From NCBI RefSeq assembly GCF_021917145.1, contig NC_061080.1, forward strand, positions 3,329,497 to 3,393,496: a DNA stretch of 64,000 bases. Direction: 5' to 3'. Below are positions 38,443 through 50,595 of this stretch, one piece after another. Under the pieces are notes generated by a model. It searched no databases, was not told where the DNA came from, and worked only from the letters and a program-made list of their open reading frames with translations. The translations under genes and the position numbers were made by a program. Source of the stretch: Hypomesus transpacificus (lineage: Eukaryota > Chordata > Actinopteri > Osmeriformes > Osmeridae). Each line of letters starts with the position of its first letter. Within the stretch, counting starts at the first letter, position 1.

Positions 38443-41400
38443 ATGGCCCAACAGGGAGTTGTGCTGGACTATGACCAGTTCTGCTGTTCCATCTGTCTGG
38501 ACCTCTTAAAGGATCCTGTCACCCTCCCCTGTGGTCACAGCTACTGTAGCAGCTGTATCAAGGGCTGCTGGGACCAGGATGAGCAGAAGGGAGTCTACAG
38601 CTGCCCCCAGTGCAGACAGAGCTTCACTCTGAGGCCTGCTCTGAAGAGGAACAACATGCTGGCTGAGGTGGTGGAGAAGCTGAAGGAGACAGGAGGAGCC
38701 CAGGCCGCCTTCTCTGAGCTGACCAGTCCAGCTGGGCCAGGAGAGGTGACCTGTGACCTCTGCACTGGGCCCAGGAAGCAGAGAGCCCTCAAGTCCTGTC
38801 TGGTGTGTATGGTGTCCTACTGCCAGACTCACATCCAGCCCCACTACCAGGTTCCTGTACTGAAGAAACACAAGCTGGTGGAAGCCATGTCTGGACTGCA
38901 GGAGATGATCTGCTCCAGTCATGACAAGCTGCTGGACGTCTTCTGTCGGACAGACCAGCAGTGTATCTGCTATCAGTGTGTGATGGAAAACCATAAAGGC
39001 CATGACACGGTGTCAGTCAAAGATGAGAGAGAGAAGAAACAGGTAAGACCAGATCAATCCTTTGGTGACTATGTAACTAACTTAAAATATGAAAGCATAG
39101 AGAATGGAATAATGGATGTTTATCATAAAGGCAGTTTAAAAAAAAATGCAGAGACATACTGAATGCAGCTTTACTTGCATGTGATGTGTGAACAGGTTAT
39201 AAATGATGTAGAATAGAGAATGCTACAATATGATATCAAGCTAGATTATTGAACGTATCACCACTGCAGAAGTTCAAACACTACCATCACTCAACAGTAA
39301 TGACACTGTTACTGATCTCATATGAGTCCAAAGACTGAACTCTTGCTTGGTCTACGTAGAGCACTACACATATTCAACAAGTGCAGAACGAGTTTTATAA
39401 CCAAGCTATCTGCATACATGGTGTGGATTACCATCACAACAAAATAACCTGTACACGACTACCTTAACTCTAACCCCTATAGTACATGACTGTACTGGAT
39501 ATTCAGGTGTTCAACACCAGCTGTGTTCAGTGTTGGTGTTCAGTGTGTTCTGACAGAGGTCCTCTCCACCAGAGTCCTGGAGTGGGTTGCACCAACTAGT
39601 CTTTGCTAAGACTGTCATAAGTCCTAAGTCAGTCTTAGTTAAGAACGGTCTTAGGCCCATATCTACTGCCTGTTGCACCAACTGAATTTACGACCAGTCT
39701 TAACTAAGACTGGTGGTAACATGCGCGTTCATGAAAGTGCCCGTGGAATTCTAGAATGGAACGTGCGTTGCCATGATACCCATACATTTTTACCATGATG
39801 ATACCAGGGATGCCAGACGCCTGGCGGAAGAGCTGCTTGACAGCGATTGCCTCGGCCTCGTTAGGCAAGTTGACATAATGCGGTAGGCGGCGACTCAGTA
39901 CCAGCGAGACCCTACGAATAACTCTACGAGCTGTAGATTTATGCACGCCGATCATGTCCCCCACTGTGTTTTTAAATGCACCGTTTGCATAAAACCTTAG
40001 TGCAATTAAAAACTGTAACGTTGGCGTCAGGGCAGCATTTCGGTCTGTCTGAAAGCGCAAATCGTCGGACGGTTCGTCCACTAGAGAAAAAATCTCAACC
40101 CTACTGAAACGAAACCTCTGAAATAACTCCTCATCGTTGTACATTTCCAGCGGGTTAGTTCTGTCTCGCACTACTCTCTCACGTCTTAAAGCGCGTTCAT
40201 TATACAATCTATAAATTAGACGCACCATTGTTATAGGCTACTTGTTGTTTTAGCTGCACTCAACGGTTTTGTGAAAATTAACCTACTATAGAAACCAACA
40301 CAGAAAACGTTCTGTTTTAACATAAGACTCCTCTCCACAGGGCGTAACATTTAGGACTAGACTTACGGAAAAAGCAGCTTAAGTCAGCGTGGTGCAACAG
40401 GCGCAACATCATTTTAGACATAGAACGTTGAGTTACGCCAGTCTTAGTTTAAGACTGGTCCTAAATCCTGTTGGTGCAACCCGCTCCTGTACTTTAACTC
40501 CTACTGTGTTGTTGTCATGTGTGTTCTTCTCCAGGACAAGCTGGTCCTAAGCCAGCAGGAAGTCCAGCAGAGAGTTCAGCAGAGAGAGAAGGAGCTGAAG
40601 GAGCTCCAACAGTCTGTGGAGTCTCTCATGGTCAGCATCAGGATCTCCACTACTGGAGCTGTGCTACTGTGCTAGTAGGTTTATTTTTCTCCCTCTCTTT
40701 CTTTTTCTCTCTGTCTCACCCTCTCTCTTCTCTCCCTCTCTCCAGCGCTCTGGCCAGGCAGCAGAGAAGGACATAGAGAGGATCTTCACTGAGCTGATCC
40801 ACTCCATTGAGAGAAGGCGCTCTGAGGTGAAGGATCTGATCAGAGCCCAACAGGGGGCAGCAGTGAATCAGACTGAAGGAATGCTGGAGAGACTGGAGCA
40901 GGAGATAGCTGAGCTGAGGAGGAGAGACGCTGAGCTGGAGAAGCTCTCACACACAAAGGACAACATCCACTTCCTCCAGGTAACTAGACTACCCTGGCAG
41001 CTCAGATCCAAAGCTACACTCACTGTCTGATCATCTATGTAGGATCTCTGCTCAACCTGTGTGTCTGTCCATCTGTCATTCTTCCATCTGTCTCTCTCGT
41101 CCCCCTCTTTCTTTCTTTATCTATCTCTCCCCCCTCCCTCCCGCATCTCTCTCTCCAGAACTACCAGTCTCTCTCCAGTACCAGTGTATCTTCAGATGTC
41201 CCCAGCATCTCTGTTCCTCCTCTTCAGTACTTCAAACATGTGACTGAGGTGGTCTCTGAGTTGAGAGACAAACTGGAGGAGCTGATCCAGAGAGAGTGGT
41301 CCAAGATCTCCACCACAGGTGAGCTGGTTAAACACAGCAGGTCTGGAGGAACAGCACATGAAGCCTCATGGACCTAGACATGGTTTAGAGCAGAACATTT

Positions 41401-42244
41401 CTTCTTAACACATGTCTCTTTGTTTGTGTGTGTTTATATATCTGTAAGTATGTGTGGCTGTGTGTATAAATATATATCTGTGTGGGGGTTGTGTTTATGT
41501 ATGTGTGTGTCTCCAGTCTCCTCAGTGGATGTGTTCCTGCCTCCAGAGCCCAAGACCAGAGCAGACCTCTTAACATGTGAGTCTCTGAAGTGTCCAGGTC
41601 TCTCTCCACTGACACGTGTTGAATGAGGAATCTGATCCAGAACAACAGCAGCTTTAACATGGGGACACATGAATGGACGTGTTATTAACTCTGATCTGTT
41701 CTCTGCTCTGCTCCCAGATTCCTATCAGCTCACACTGGACCCAAACACAGCACATACAGATCTCTCTCTGTCTGAGGAGAACAGGAAGGTGACACGTCTA
41801 AAGCAGCAGCAGCCATATTCTGTCTGTCCAGAGAGGTTCACCAGGTACCTTCAGGTGCTGTGTAGAGAGGCTCTGTCTGGACGCTGTTACTGGGAGGTGG
41901 AGTGGAGAGGTGACTTTGTTAACATAGCAGTCTCATATAAAGACATCAGCAGAGCAGACAAGAACTCTTACTTTGGTAACAATAAAAAGTCCTGGGTGTT
42001 CCAGTGCTCTAGTGATGGTTACACGTTCAGACATAACAGAGTTGAGACTGCAGCATCAGGCCCTCGGTCCTCCAGAGTAGGAGTGTATCTGGATCACAAG
42101 GCAGGTACTCTGTCCTTCTACAGTGTCGTCTCTGACACAGTGACCCTCCTCCACAGAGTCCAGACCACCTTCACCCGGACACTCTACCCTGGGATTTACA
42201 TGTATGATCATGGTGCCAGTGCAGAGATTATGAAGCTGTGGTAG
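38443..42244 (+). CDS. finTRIM-type RING-B-box-coiled-coil-B30.2 protein, complete
   Basis: Six exons: 38443-39042, 40535-40630, 40746-40979, 41159-41318, 41517-41576, 41718-42244. All are GT-AG, total 1677 nt, 558 aa plus stop. The 96- and 234-nt exons match the usual finTRIM exon sizes. Domains: RING at residues about 15-58 (CSICLDLL, LPCGHSYCSSC, CPQC); B-box regions about 100-190 (CDLCTGPRKQRALKSCLVC, CICYQCVMENHKGHDTV); coiled coil in exons 2-3 (VQQREKELKELQQSVESL, ERLEQEIAELRRRDAELEKL); PRY/SPRY about 385-558 (LDPNTAHTDLSLSEENRKVT, GRCYWEVEW, RVGVYLDHKAGTLSFYSV). The start matches the standard MAQQGV beginning. finTRIMs are fish-specific TRIM E3 ubiquitin ligases, many inducible by viral infection; the B30.2 domain probably recognises targets. 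A Harbinger element sits in intron 1 and a hAT element begins 37 bp after the stop, but the frame is intact. Confidence 0.93.
39584..40482 (-). mobile_element. PIF/Harbinger-like element in finTRIM intron 1
   Basis: Inverted ends GGGTTGCACCAAC at 39584 and its mirror GTTGGTGCAACCC ending at 40482. Internal AGTCTTAGTTAAGA-type repeats lie near both ends. The minus frame 40228-39704 (174 aa) resembles the N-terminal half of HARBI1-type transposases (ALTPTLQFLIALRFYANGAF, IGVHKSTARRVIRR). The DDE catalytic part is missing, so it is non-autonomous. No clear 3-bp target duplication was found. Confidence 0.8.
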
Positions 42245-42280
42245 AGGGTCTTATAGAGGAGTGATACATTCATACCCAGG

Positions 42281-43021
42281 CAGGGACGGATTAAGAAACC
42301 ATGGGCCCCTGGGCCTGGATGTGTCAAAGGCCCCCCCCTCACCGCAAAAAAAATAATAATTATCTTGGCAAAACAATTTCTTTTTTTTTGTCAGGAATAA
42401 TATTGATATTGTTGTTTAAAAACGCATAAGTACTCGAGTAATCAACAAAATAAACAACGTTTATATTACAAAAATATTTGATAGTTGTAACCATAGACTA
42501 GAGTGTACATTTGTAGCCCACACAACCCTCTCTCTTTCTTGAAAAATTACCATCATAGCAATATTATATCTTAACAATATTACATCTTCAATAAATAGTG
42601 AGTTGGGGGTGCCTAGACACCGCTGTAATACTATTGTTTTGCACTTGCTTTTTGGATTTCTCCCTACAAAGTTGAAGGGCCCATATTGTATGGAGTACTC
42701 AGCCCCTCTAAAGTCCTATAGATAAACTGAGGGGATAAACACTCACTTGAAAGGTATCATAAAGGTTTCTTTCTTGTGACATCTTCAACTTGAATGTTTA
42801 GGCTATTTTTATATTTAATCAGTAGGACTTTTGGGGCCCTGTTAAAGACATTAATGACTTAAGCCTAGCATATACCGGCTACTGCGCATATCATCATATC
42901 AATACTCTAGTACATCAAGTTAATAACAGTGACGATACGCCATGGCTCTGGGTTATGGCCCCCCTGAGCTCATGGGCCCCTGGGCCTGGGCCCGGTAGGC
43001 CCGTTGGTTAATCCATCCCTG
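42281..43021. mobile_element. Non-autonomous hAT element
   Basis: 741 bp with ends CAGGGACGGATTAA and (reversed) CAGGGATGGATTAA and a perfect 8-bp target duplication TACCCAGG (42273-42280, 43022-43029), the hAT signature. GGGCCCCTGGGCCTGG-type repeats lie near both ends. No coding sequence. It begins 37 bp after the finTRIM stop codon. Confidence 0.9.
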
Positions 43022-43115
43022 TACCCAGGACACAACGTAATTTGGCACAGCCAGGAATCAAACTGGCAACCTTCTGATTAGAAGCCCGATTCCCTAACCG
43101 CTCAGCCATAAGACG
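43022..43115 (-). mobile_element. SINE head remnant
   Basis: Minus-strand match to the SINE tRNA head and body start (GGAATCAAACTGGCAACC, GATTCCCTAACCGCTCAGCC). The 3' part is missing. Confidence 0.75.
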
Positions 43116-43513
43116 CGTGAGTCTTTGTATTTAGGGCTTTTATGCATTCTTTTATTGTTTTACTGTACAGCACTTTGTGTTTCACTTTGGATCTTAAAGT
43201 GCTTTATAAACAAATGTTGCTTGCTTTGCTTGAAAAGTGTTGAAAATACTGTAAAAAATGTAATAATAAAAAAAAGTATTGTTTTATAACAATGTGTTTT
43301 TTAATATATGAAAAGCAGTAGCGAGTGACACTTTTAGAAAGCAGACAAGGAGAAGTGGAGCCAGATAACGAGAGGGTAAGAAGGAGAGTCAGAGAGGTGG
43401 ACCAGCTCTAACCAGTTTAATGACTTCCTGGTATTTCTGCTGCTTGAACCCAGAGCCGGTCTTTACCAGATGACAAGTATCCCAAACCCTGAGAAACGAT
43501 CCCCCTTCAGGCA

Positions 43514-44094
43514 TCAGTGCCTGTGTGTGTCTTTATCCTCAGGTGTGTTGGCGCCCCCCTGTGTCTGCAGGTGGTACTGCAGCAGGGCGGCCCGCAGGCG
43601 CTGGAGCTCCCTGACGTACTCCCTCTCCATCAGCAGAGCCTGGCGCTGGGCCTGCAGCTGCTCCTGGCGGGCCCTCAGGGCCTGGGCGCGGCGGATCAGA
43701 ACCAGCAGCTCAGACCGCAGCCGCTGGTTCTCCTCAGACACCTCCCTGGTGTGGGTGTGGAGGCAGAGAAGCGCCTCCTGGGGGGAGGGAGGGAGGGAGG
43801 TTAGAGAGATAGAGATAGAGGGGAGGTAAGAGAAAGAGAGACAGAGAGAGAGAGAGAGAGAGACAGAGTGTGTGTGTGTGGGGGGGGGGGTATGTGAGTG
43901 TGTGTATGTGTGTGTGCCGCTCCTCTCACCCTGTTAGCAGCCAGAGTGAGGGCCTGCACCCTGTGTTTGACCTGGCGCTCGTAGCGCTCCTTTTCAGACA
44001 GGAAGTGGACCTTCAGGGCCTGCAGGGACTTGGAGTGGAGACACCGCATGCTGCTGCCCTCTCTCTCCAGCTCGGCTATACGGCCCAGCTGCTG
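43514..44094 (-). CDS. Coiled-coil protein, last two exons (copy 2)
   Basis: Exon 44094-43930 (165 nt, phase 0) duplicates 30107-29943. Exon 43777-43514 (88 codons with stop, acceptor CCCCCAG) continues in frame: EALLCLHTHTREVSEENQRL, then LLVLIRRAQALRARQEQLQA, QRQALLMEREYVRELQRLRA. The pattern is a long heptad coiled coil, with a resemblance to DUF4515 proteins such as CCDC166 that I cannot confirm. No upstream exon is found between 44095 and 45500, so this is probably a 3' gene fragment carried by duplication, although the surviving frame is clean. Confidence 0.55.
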
Positions 44095-44529
44095 CTAAAA
44101 AAGACTGCTTGTCCCAATTCACTTACGCACAATTACGTACGTACGCATGCAAACACACCTTGTCCACACATCGATAACTCCCTTATTTTCACATAAACAG
44201 GTTAAAACACCCATAAATAGTCTGATTTTGTATGAATATCGTTTGATTGTGAAGAGAAATAGCAAAGGCAGCCTGAAAACACGTAGGAAAAAGAAAATAG
44301 CCTCTGTTCAGTTTTTGCAGACGTTTTATCCAAAGCAACATACAAGTAGGCCAGCCAACACAAGGATTTGGAATATCACAAGGTATATAATGTTGGATCT
44401 GATCACAACTTATGTGTTTATTGATTAATAAATGTACAATTACGGGTCACATTATTGACTGGTATAATTCACACTTCTACCAGTTGACTTTGCTGAGACT
44501 GAAGCCTTGAGTTATTACAGAGTTACTAA

Positions 44530-45527
44530 ACTGAAAAAGATCATACTATTGTGTTTCGGTGATTAAACCAAATGTTCCCATTACATATTACAATAATCTT
44601 GTGTTTGAAAGCATTCCATCAGGTTTTGAAAGAATGACTAGCTAAATTACAAGTGTGATCAGTTTGGATCTTTGTACTAAAGGTTTTGAAAATGTACACC
44701 TTACTTGTGAAAATAGTACCAAAGCGAATAAAAAAAACTGTATGCGCGCGCTGCCCGAGTGCCATGCCTGAACCTGCTTCGCTCATAAGTGGTGAACAAG
44801 TTTTTTTGTGTTCTCCTTAAGGAACAAGCCTGTACAGTGTGTTTAGCATCCAGATTACATCAGTTTAGAGACGTCGTGTTCATGTGGTTTGCATTCTGCT
44901 TCAGTCCATGACCCAAGTGAACATATTCTCACTGTACCATTACTGAACCACATGCTTGTATGATGATGTCATCCTCCAAAAGATGTGAAACACAAAAGTT
45001 AAAAACTGTAGTTACTGCAAGCTCGATCTCTATGTCAAGCTCAGTTCCAACAATTGTTTAGAAATCTCTTTACCTGACTTACCTTATATGATTTACTATC
45101 AGACTTTACTCTTTATCATTTACCTGTAACCCATGACCAAAGGGAACGCATTCTCACCACAGCATTGGTTAACCACATGCTCGTCTTTTGCCATGCTATG
45201 ACACAACAGTTACAAACTGTCATAACAGTATATTCTTATGAACCAATAATACAATTAAAACTCATCTGGCATTAGGCCTAAAGCACTTTAGGGAGGCTGG
45301 GTAATAACGCCATCCTGGTTAAAATACCACAAATGGACTCATCTCATTAGCTAATGGGAAAATTCTAACTTACATTTGAAAATGGAAAGAATTGCTTTTG
45401 GTGTGACACATACAGTTTGGCAGATGTATTGGAAATGTCCTAGTAAAGAAACTAGATTCCGTATACCTTGGTCTTACTCAAAATACGCCCCTTTTGCTCA
45501 TGCGCTTTCATTGTATCACGTCAACAG
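44530..45527. other. 5' flank of lectin unit B with large deletion
   Basis: Matches the unit A flank: 44748-45270 aligns with 32070-32612, then jumps at CTCATC/TGGCATTAGGCC to the equivalent of about 33588. About 975 bp that in A and D hold the non-coding exon and the signal exon are absent. Confidence 0.75.
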
Positions 45528-45802
45528 GACTGTGTACTCTCTCCTCATGCCTTCCTCGTCAGTACCACCTTGTTAACGAACCAAAGACCTGTACTGAAAC
45601 CCAGAGATACTGCAGAAAGAAGTACACTGACCTGGCCACCATAGACAACATGGAGGACATGAATAGAGTCTATGGGGCTTCCGGTGGTGACACAGGAGAG
45701 GCCTGGATAGGTCTGTATGGTGACACCAACTGGAGTTGGTCTCACGGACGTAGTCCGTTCTACAAAGAGGGAGAGACCGTCTTCACTAACTTCCTTTGGT
45801 GA
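45528..45802 (+). pseudogene. C-type lectin unit B, truncated CTLD1
   Basis: The acceptor CAACAG is intact and the frame follows CTLD1 ([38 protein letters not shown]) until 45790 (ETVFTN). The sequence there changes abruptly to unrelated DNA and stops at 45800-45802. A W-to-C change occurs at TWTEAQ. Signal exon, second domain and C-terminal exons are all missing. Confidence 0.88.
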
Positions 45803-46670
45803 AAATGACATGTCCTGGTTTTTACGCTGCTCTCCCACTCTCTCTGTTCTTCTCTCTCTCTTTCTCTCTCAATGCAATGTTGCACATTTACCACTAGAGA
45901 GCAGTGCAATCGAGACAAAAATATATTGCACAATCCCAATCACAGGCCATTTGGACTAGACTGATTTCACTCTGGAAACTCAATTTCTGGACAGAGTGGA
46001 ATAATGTGATCAAGGTATTGGGTGGTATTTTTAAACCTTCATTATGACGTGGTACCACTCATCTCTGACCACCTTCACCCTGCAGCTCAGGGTGAACCCT
46101 GTCTGAACCCTTGACCTCGTTGATTTTCACGTTGATTCTCACAGAAACCTGGACTAACACATCGACAGACTTTAGCCAATAAGTTAGGTTTAGAACATGA
46201 TGTTATCAGTTTTGACATACAGTGTGAAAGCATTGGTAAATTGGGCAGTAAAAATCAATTGTTTTGGTCTTAGTTGAGCTTGTGTGTAAAATACGTTTAA
46301 GCATTTTTTATTTTTTTGTTTACTCTGTGCATTTTGTGTCAAAGCAACAAGAAATGTGTTAATTGTATAGCCAACACAGATGGATGTTATGCTAACTGTG
46401 TCAAGACTTAAATCAAATATTCAAACTCCATTTCCCAAATCTCTGACTTCTGGCAAAATCAAACATTCGCTCCTAAACCATGTAACCTGTGTTCAAAATC
46501 AAACTATGCTTTCAGATCATAAACACAACCAATCAATATATAAACACTAAGGAGCAATCATTATACACAAGACAAAAAAATGGAGAACACAGAATCCAGG
46601 CCATGTAGTTATTTGTAAAGACAAATTTGTTCATGTATAAACAGTAAATGCATTTACGTAGTAATAAAGA
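45803..46670. other. Unassigned sequence after lectin B truncation
   Basis: Short TC runs at about 45835-45870, then AT-rich sequence. 46435-46480 may be one end of the Tc1-like element whose transposase remnant lies at 46970-47285. No gene. Confidence 0.35.
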
Positions 46671-46960
46671 CAATGAATTTTGGAGTTTCAACACCCATTG
46701 ACACTTTCCTGATGTATGACTATGTTTAGCCTGTGTTCTGCACCTCTCTTTTGCCAACCGTCTCTGGAGGAGGGGATCCCTCACTGAATTGCTCCTCCCA
46801 AGGTTTCTTGCATTTTTTTCTCCTCTAGTGAGTTGTTCTGAGAGTCTTCCTTGAGGGTTGAAGTTGGCTGAGGGGCAGTTGTATCGGCGCATGTGAAGCC
46901 CTCTGTGACATTGCTTGTAAAAAGGGCTATACAAATACTGTACATTTGGTTTGATTTGAA
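46671..46960 (+). mobile_element. L2 LINE 3' end, solo fragment
   Basis: Matches the 3' untranslated end of the 24099-26358 LINE (CCAACCGTCTCTGGAGGAGG, ATTGCTCCTCCCAAGGTTTC, GTGAAGCCCTCTGTGACAT, AAAGGGCTATACAAATA) ending in TTTGATTTGA. Confidence 0.88.
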
Positions 46961-46969
46961 AACATTACA

Positions 46970-47285
46970 GTAACCATCACAACTTAGTACTGTCAACAAA
47001 GAACAAAGAAAAACCCTCTGGTGTGCTGGATTCAGCCATGAAAACACTCCACACCTATGTCACCACAGGCCAATTCCATTGCCTGTAGGAAATTAACCCT
47101 GGTATATGGGTTTCAGTCATACAACTTCCACCGCCACTCAGAGAAAAACTCTTCATTTGGGTTGAAAAAAGGGCTGTATGGTGGAAGGCAAACATTTACA
47201 GTAAAAAATGCTGGTTGATGTTGAACTATTCTCGTACACTGACATCACAGTGAACGCTTACATTGTCCCAAACTAGCATTAGAAA
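46970..47285 (-). pseudogene. Tc1/IS630-like transposase fragment
   Basis: Minus strand encodes LPPYSPFFNPNEEFFSEWRW followed by KLYD, the C-terminal DDE_3 block of fish Tc1/mariner-type transposases, with LVWDNVSVH upstream in another frame. Frameshifts and a stop after KLYD show it is dead. The L2 fragment may be inserted in the same element. Confidence 0.75.
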
Positions 47286-47289
47286 AAAG

Positions 47290-48575
47290 TGTGAAACTTT
47301 TTGAGTCATTGTGTTTTACAGATGACAACTGTGTTGTAGTTGTGTTTACTGTTTGCCACTTGTGTTTACCATTTTGCAGCACAAGTGCATCACAGTGCAA
47401 AATGTGTTTAGTGAATGAGAATGTGTTTAGAGTTTTGCCAAAAGAGTGTCTGTTTTGACAAATTGGTTTAGTTCACTGACCATTTGATTCAGAGAATGGG
47501 ATTTAGTGTTTTAGTGTTGGCGGGGAATAAAACCACACGAGTCCAACTAAATAAAGAGCAGGATTCTTTATCTGATATATTTTTAACAGGTACACATGCT
47601 AGCGCTAAGCCTATCCAAAACTGTAGCCCAAATAGCCGTGTAAGAAAATAAAATAAATAATAAGTTTTAGCAGTACAAAACGGTAGTGGTGATACTAAAA
47701 AGACAAATACATTAACATCATTAGTACACCACTAACAATTACATAAAACCAAAATATACACCAGTATGTTGAAAGAAATAATACCCACTTACATGCTGTT
47801 AACACGCACACATTCCGATCCTCAACACGTGTGCTGATACCAGTATGGCTAATCTGCTAGGTGAAACATGACACATTTCACTTTAATACAGTCCGTATAA
47901 AACTTAATTTCCTAGCCAAACACATGAACTTCTCCAATAACTACATCGCCTCACATTATTCATTCCATAAACAAAAAATGGGATTTCAATTTACCAATGT
48001 ACACCTTAATTAGCGACACCCACGTATGACAGAGCGACTTGGCAAATTTCACAAGGCCAGAACCTATTCAGTCTACATTAAACATTCTTTCCAAAACAAA
48101 CTCATATATACACTATTACATTACTATTACAGTCTTTCAAGACAGATGTCCCACTTACACGTAATATTATGTAAAAAACCACCAACTTTCCCTCAAGTCA
48201 GCCACCTTCTTTGATGCACCACGCTCTCTCCTGTCCACTTACCCAGGATTCAATACGACACCAATCAAGAAACTACCTATATATGTTGTCTTAGATTTCT
48301 GGCATTTAAAGGAGACATGTCCCATTAGAACTAAAAAACAGAAACAACTTCTAAATATGACCCGGTTACATTAGCAATCGTGAAAAACTGTAATAAAGTG
48401 TCTCTATAATCCTGTCAGAGTGAATCACACATTGGAGGAAAGAATAAAGTCAACGGAACAGAGTGTTTATTCCTTTCATTTCTCTGCTTCTCAACATTCT
48501 ATTCTGGCCCTCAGGACATCCATTCATGGTATGGCAGAGTTTGGGTTTAGGGTAACCATAACCCAACCTAAATGA
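47290..48575. other. No gene seen
   Basis: 47300-47520 has Tc1-element-like GTGTTTA repeats. 47530-48420 is AT-rich with no recognised protein or boundary; it could be an LTR or old repeat, but I have no duplication to show it. Confidence 0.35.
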
Positions 48576-48578
48576 CTA

Positions 48579-48734
48579 TGGGGGGGGGGGGGGGGGGGGG
48601 GGCGAGAGAGAGAGTGGGTGGAGGGAGAGCGAGAGAGAGAGTGGGGGGAAAGAGAGAGGCAGAGAGAGAGAGGGGGAGAGAGAGACAGAGAGAAAGAGAG
48701 AAAGAGAGAAAGAAAGAGAGAGAGGGAGAGAGAA

Positions 48735-48830
<96 letters not shown>

Positions 48831-48833
48831 CAG
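48579..48833. repeat. G22 run followed by GA microsatellite
   Basis: A 22-nt G homopolymer at about 48581-48602, then more than 200 bp of GA/GGGA/GAAA repeats. Arg-Glu-rich open frames here are repeat artefacts. Confidence 0.95.
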
Positions 48834-49219
48834 GATCTCAGGATCTCTCAGGATATATACACCTGGAGGTGGTCACTAATACAATTATTCAAAAAGAGGA
48901 AAGGATTAAGAAGAAGAAAATATCAAGAATTGATCGGTTCTTACACTGTCTACGTTGTGTTCTTGAATTCAGAATAAACATATTTCTGTCAAGAACATAA
49001 GTGGTGACAATGATTGTTTGTGTTTTCATTAAGAAACAAGCCTTTACAGTGTGTTTAGAATCCAGTTTGCATCAGCTTAGAGAGGTTGTTTTCATGTGGT
49101 TTGCATTCTGCTTCAGTCCGTGACCTAAGTGAACATATTCCTACCCTACCATTTCTTTAACACATATTTGTATGATGCCATACTACAAAGCATTTCTACC
49201 ATCTCATCCTCATCTCTGA

Positions 49220-49412
49220 CAGGTTACATTTAGTCATTTAGCAGATGCTCTTATCCAGAGTGACTTACAGTAAGTACAGTAACATTCCCCCCGAGGCAAG
49301 TAGGGTGAAATGCATTTCCCTAAGACACAACGTCATTGGGCACAGCCTGGAATCGAACCGGTAACCTTCCGATTAGTAGCCCGATTCCCAAACCGCTCAG
49401 CCATCTGACCCC
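49220..49412 (-). mobile_element. tRNA-derived SINE, nearly full length
   Basis: Minus orientation. Tail CATTTAGCAGATGCTCTTAT, body AGGCAAGTAGGGTGAAATGC, ACACAACGTCATTGGGCACA, and head GGAATCGAACCGGTAACCTT / AACCGCTCAGCCAT. Confidence 0.88.
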
Positions 49413-49464
49413 TTTTAGGGTGGTTATTGATGCTGGTGGATGGATGTCAAAATGCAGTACAAAC

Positions 49465-49633
49465 CAGGGGCGTAGCCCAATTTGTTCTAAGGCCTACCCA
49501 AAAACAAAAGTATCTCCGAAAAATTATGCACCGGGTGCACATCGCAAAGTAAATAAGTAAAAAAACAACTGAAAAGATGCCTATCCGTATTTTTCTAGGC
49601 CTACCCAAAAATATTTTTCCGGCTATGCCCCTG
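49465..49633. mobile_element. 169-bp hAT MITE
   Basis: Ends CAGGGGCGTAGCCC and (reversed) CAGGGGCATAGCC, with a perfect 8-bp target duplication GTACAAAC (49457-49464, 49634-49641). AGGCCTACCCAAAAA occurs near both ends in the same sense. Confidence 0.9.
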
Positions 49634-50595
49634 GTACAAACACTTCTATTACAACTAATCTGGGTAACACTTTACCTTTAAATATGTAATTTAGGCAACT
49701 AATCCAACCTTGCTAATCAACAATAATAATAATGATACATTTTATTTAAAGGCTCCTTTTCTCGGCACTCAAGGACACTGTACAGAGGTACAAAAAACAT
49801 TAAAAGCAGCAGAAAAATAAAGAATACAACAACATTACAATTAAAATGTAAAAAGAATACCCGTCTCCGACATTCGCATTCATCAACACCTCCTGACCCC
49901 TGCCATCCATCCGATGAGGTCTCTCATACTTCTTCAAGCTTGGCCTGTTCGCTTGGCCTGAAGGCACCGAAAGCACGTAGCAGTTCTGAGTGACACCTGC
50001 TAATGTGTCTTTTCTGTTTTTGTTGTTTAAGTCTATTACACAACTGTCTCCTCTCATGAGACAACACCGCCAAATTTGTTTGGCGTACTACAGAGATTAC
50101 ATTTTGGCTGAAAAGAATAAAGGATCAAGGAAAATGGCGATGTTAGTGAGAGGAAAAGATAGAGAGAAAAGAAAATGCAGTGAAGCGCAAACCAGACAGT
50201 CAGAACCAGACATTGAAAGAGGAAGATAAAGAGCAAGACAGAAAGAGATAACATTTGAAAGATTCAGCATTGTTCAGTCCAGGTAGGATTCATACTTGTG
50301 AATATGTTGTTATAGATAAGAACTTCTGGATACCTTATGGATTATTTAAAACAGAGGATCTTAAATCTGCACATTATCTTGAAATTACTTTTGATTTTAT
50401 TTCTTAATCCAACAAATCCTGTCTGGTAATGTAATGATAATTGTTTAGATTATTATGATTGAATCATTGTACAGTAAGACACTCTGAATTCAATCTTATT
50501 GATTATTCCCATAAGTACAGTACTGGTTTATTGATCATCCAATCAAATGCTGAATAAAAATACAATTAAAACACAACCACTTTTTATAGACAGGT

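Larger units (their letters stand above)
48834..50595. other. 5' flank of lectin unit C, with SINE and MITE
   Basis: 48850-48885 repeats the lectin fragment ACACCTGGAGGTGGTC and flank. 48990-49200 matches the upstream block of the other units. 49640-50590 has no recognised gene; a possible non-coding first exon ends near 50282 (TTCAGTCCAG before GTAGGA). Confidence 0.55.
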
